Assembly: GCA_002494135.1 (NCBI GenBank)
Contig: DLBG01000075.1
Coordinates: 1-7,475, forward strand
Length of the DNA stretch: 7,475 nt
Direction: 5' to 3'
Source: Lachnospiraceae bacterium UBA7027
Lineage (GTDB): Bacteria; Bacillota; Clostridia; Lachnospirales; Lachnospiraceae
The position numbers and the translations under genes were made by a program. The notes beneath the pieces are model-generated. The model was given only the letters and a program-made list of their open reading frames with translations, was not told the origin of the DNA and did not search any database. The number at the start of each line of letters is the position of its first letter. Positions within the stretch are counted from its first letter, which is position 1. Of the stretch, positions 6,435 to 7,475 are shown in pieces.

Positions 6435-7427
6435 ATGATTGAACCGAACGCATTCATCATCGGGAAAACCGTAATCCCCTGGAGTGCCATCCTGATTGTA
6501 TTTGCAATCCTTGCATGGTTCTTCTTTGCGTACTCGTTTGCGGGAAAAGAAAAAAAGGACCGCATCGCCGTACTGTGCATGCTTCCCTTAAGCATCCTCT
6601 TTTCCTTCTTCTTTTGCCGGCTTCTTTACTGGTATTCCAACCAGTCCCAGTATGCAAGTTTCGACGCCGCTCTGACCTCCCGGAGCCTGACCGCTTTTTC
6701 GCTTCTCGGAATCCTTCCCGGAATTGCCTTATCCGCCGGTCTGATCCGACTTGTAAAAATAAACGACGACCTTCCCGGAATACTGGATACTTTTGCCGCA
6801 CCCACCGCCGCTTTATCCGGGCTTTTCTATCTGACCTGTTTTTTCACAAGCGCCTGTCGCGGTAAATTCACCGTTACGAATCCGGCCTTTACGCGCTTTC
6901 CCGTTTCGGTAATCACCACCGATGCACTCGGTAACGAACAGTACCGCTTTGCTACCTTCTTTGCGGGTTTCGTGCTGATGAGCATCGTCTGTGCACTCAC
7001 GCTTCTTTTCTATGTGAAGTACGCAAAAAAGAAGGGAGCAACACTTTGCTTCTTCCTTCTTTTCTACAGTGCCGTTCAGTTTATTCTGGAAAGCACCCGC
7101 TATGATGCGGGATATTTTCCGTTTAACGGTTTTGTCAGCATCATCCAGATTGCTTCCGCAGCATCTATCGTCGGTGCCACGGTTTTCTACAGCATCACGT
7201 CCGTGAAAAGAACCGGTATGCGCGCCGTCTATCCCATACTTTGGATCAGTCTCCTTCTTTGCATCGGTGCAACCGGATATCTGGAATACCTCGTGCAGCG
7301 TCACGGGGATATGGCCGGACGTATTTATCCCGGCATGGCACTTAGCTGCCTCGGAATGGCCCTGATCCCGGCGCTGATTTTCCTATCCTCCAAACCGAAA
7401 CTTCAGAAAAACGAATCCAAAGAATAA
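6435..7427 (+). CDS. Divergent Lgt-like (prolipoprotein diacylglyceryl transferase family) membrane protein
   Basis: This 330-residue protein has about nine hydrophobic segments (near 14-35, 44-66, 87-107, 118-138, 172-194, 202-220, 232-254, 265-285 and 298-317). Several stretches align by eye with Lgt: CRLLYWY (61-67, Lgt RLFYV), LLGILPGIALSAGL (90-103, Lgt HGGLIGG), DTFAAPTAAL (118-127, Lgt D-x-VAP), CFFTSACRGKFT (135-146, resembling the GRIGCFLAGCCYGKPT of Lgt-like variants) and FILESTRYD (216-224, Lgt FIEGLRTD). True Lgt attaches diacylglycerol to lipoprotein cysteines. Here the GRxGN motif with its essential Arg and Asn, the His of HGG and the Tyr-Glu of the PTQLYE block are absent, so that activity is doubtful. 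The start lies 1 bp after the previous stop and GGAGG is 15 nt away, so translation is probably coupled. A second, canonical lgt elsewhere in the genome is expected. It may instead be a transporter-like or scaffold protein; family assignment is moderate. Confidence 0.72.
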   Translation: MIEPNAFIIGKTVIPWSAILIVFAILAWFFFAYSFAGKEKKDRIAVLCMLPLSILFSFFFCRLLYWYSNQSQYASFDAALTSRSLTAFSLLGILPGIALSAGLIRLVKINDDLPGILDTFAAPTAALSGLFYLTCFFTSACRGKFTVTNPAFTRFPVSVITTDALGNEQYRFATFFAGFVLMSIVCALTLLFYVKYAKKKGATLCFFLLFYSAVQFILESTRYDAGYFPFNGFVSIIQIASAASIVGATVFYSITSVKRTGMRAVYPILWISLLLCIGATGYLEYLVQRHGDMAGRIYPGMALSCLGMALIPALIFLSSKPKLQKNESKE

Positions 7428-7453
7428 GGCTTCTCTCCCTTCGGAAAGAAGCC
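7428..7453. terminator. Hairpin after the Lgt-like gene, possible terminator
   Basis: GGCTTCT (7428-7434) pairs with AGAAGCC (7447-7453), and TCC/GGA extends the stem past one C-A mismatch to a 4-nt loop. It begins directly after the TAA stop. The plus-strand continuation (TCAGACTACAG) is not T-rich, so plus-direction termination is weak or Rho-dependent. The minus-strand continuation TTATTCTTTGG is more U-rich, so it might end a convergent gene beyond the window. Confidence 0.5.
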
Positions 7454-7475
7454 TCAGACTACAGACAAACCCATC

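Noticed and set aside
6813..7304. Minus-strand 163-residue open frame opposite the Lgt-like gene
   Set aside because: It is antisense to hydrophobic helices, giving a charged, non-domain-like translation with no start signals.

Overview
The window looks like an ordinary chromosomal stretch of a Gram-positive anaerobe of the Clostridia, most probably a Lachnospiraceae-type organism. The clues are strong AGGAG/GGAGG ribosome sites, a Rho with a long charged N-terminal insertion, a short-type malic enzyme, a DUF4364 protein (a family I associate with Clostridia) and the moderate GC content. I see no transposase, integrase, tRNA, rRNA, CRISPR array or phage gene.

Layout, left to right. (1) 1-1235, minus strand: the first ~412 codons of transcription terminator rho, cut by the left window edge. 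(2) 1236-1461: a divergent intergenic region with back-to-back promoters for rho and the malic enzyme gene. (3) 1462-2613, plus: a complete short-type malic enzyme. (4) 2614-2689: a spacer holding a degenerate copy of the 3' end of the malic enzyme gene and a small inverted repeat. (5) 2690-3202, plus: a DUF4364 protein with a winged-helix-like N-terminus, probably co-transcribed with the malic enzyme. (6) 3212-3238: a 10-bp-stem hairpin that can serve as a shared terminator for the two converging transcripts. (7) 3254-4609, minus: complete rarA (mgsA), the AAA+ replication-fork maintenance ATPase. (8) 4610-4705: a very compact divergent promoter region. (9) 4706-6433, plus: a membrane-anchored protein with a C-terminal phosphodiester glycosidase (NAGPA) domain. 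(10) 6435-7427, plus: a polytopic membrane protein resembling a highly diverged prolipoprotein diacylglyceryl transferase (Lgt) that lacks the recognisable catalytic arginine motif. (11) 7428-7453: a hairpin at the right edge.

The first four genes are housekeeping: transcription termination, malate-pyruvate conversion, a probable small regulator and fork maintenance. The last two are the least understood. They are separated by one base and so form a tight two-gene operon. One encodes an extracytoplasmic sugar-phosphodiester hydrolase domain tethered by two N-terminal membrane helices, the other a divergent Lgt-fold membrane protein. A shared role in modifying or turning over a cell-envelope polymer or glycolipid is plausible, but it is inference. 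The promoter of this pair is placed so that transcription should start at or one base before the annotated ATG, which predicts a leaderless mRNA.
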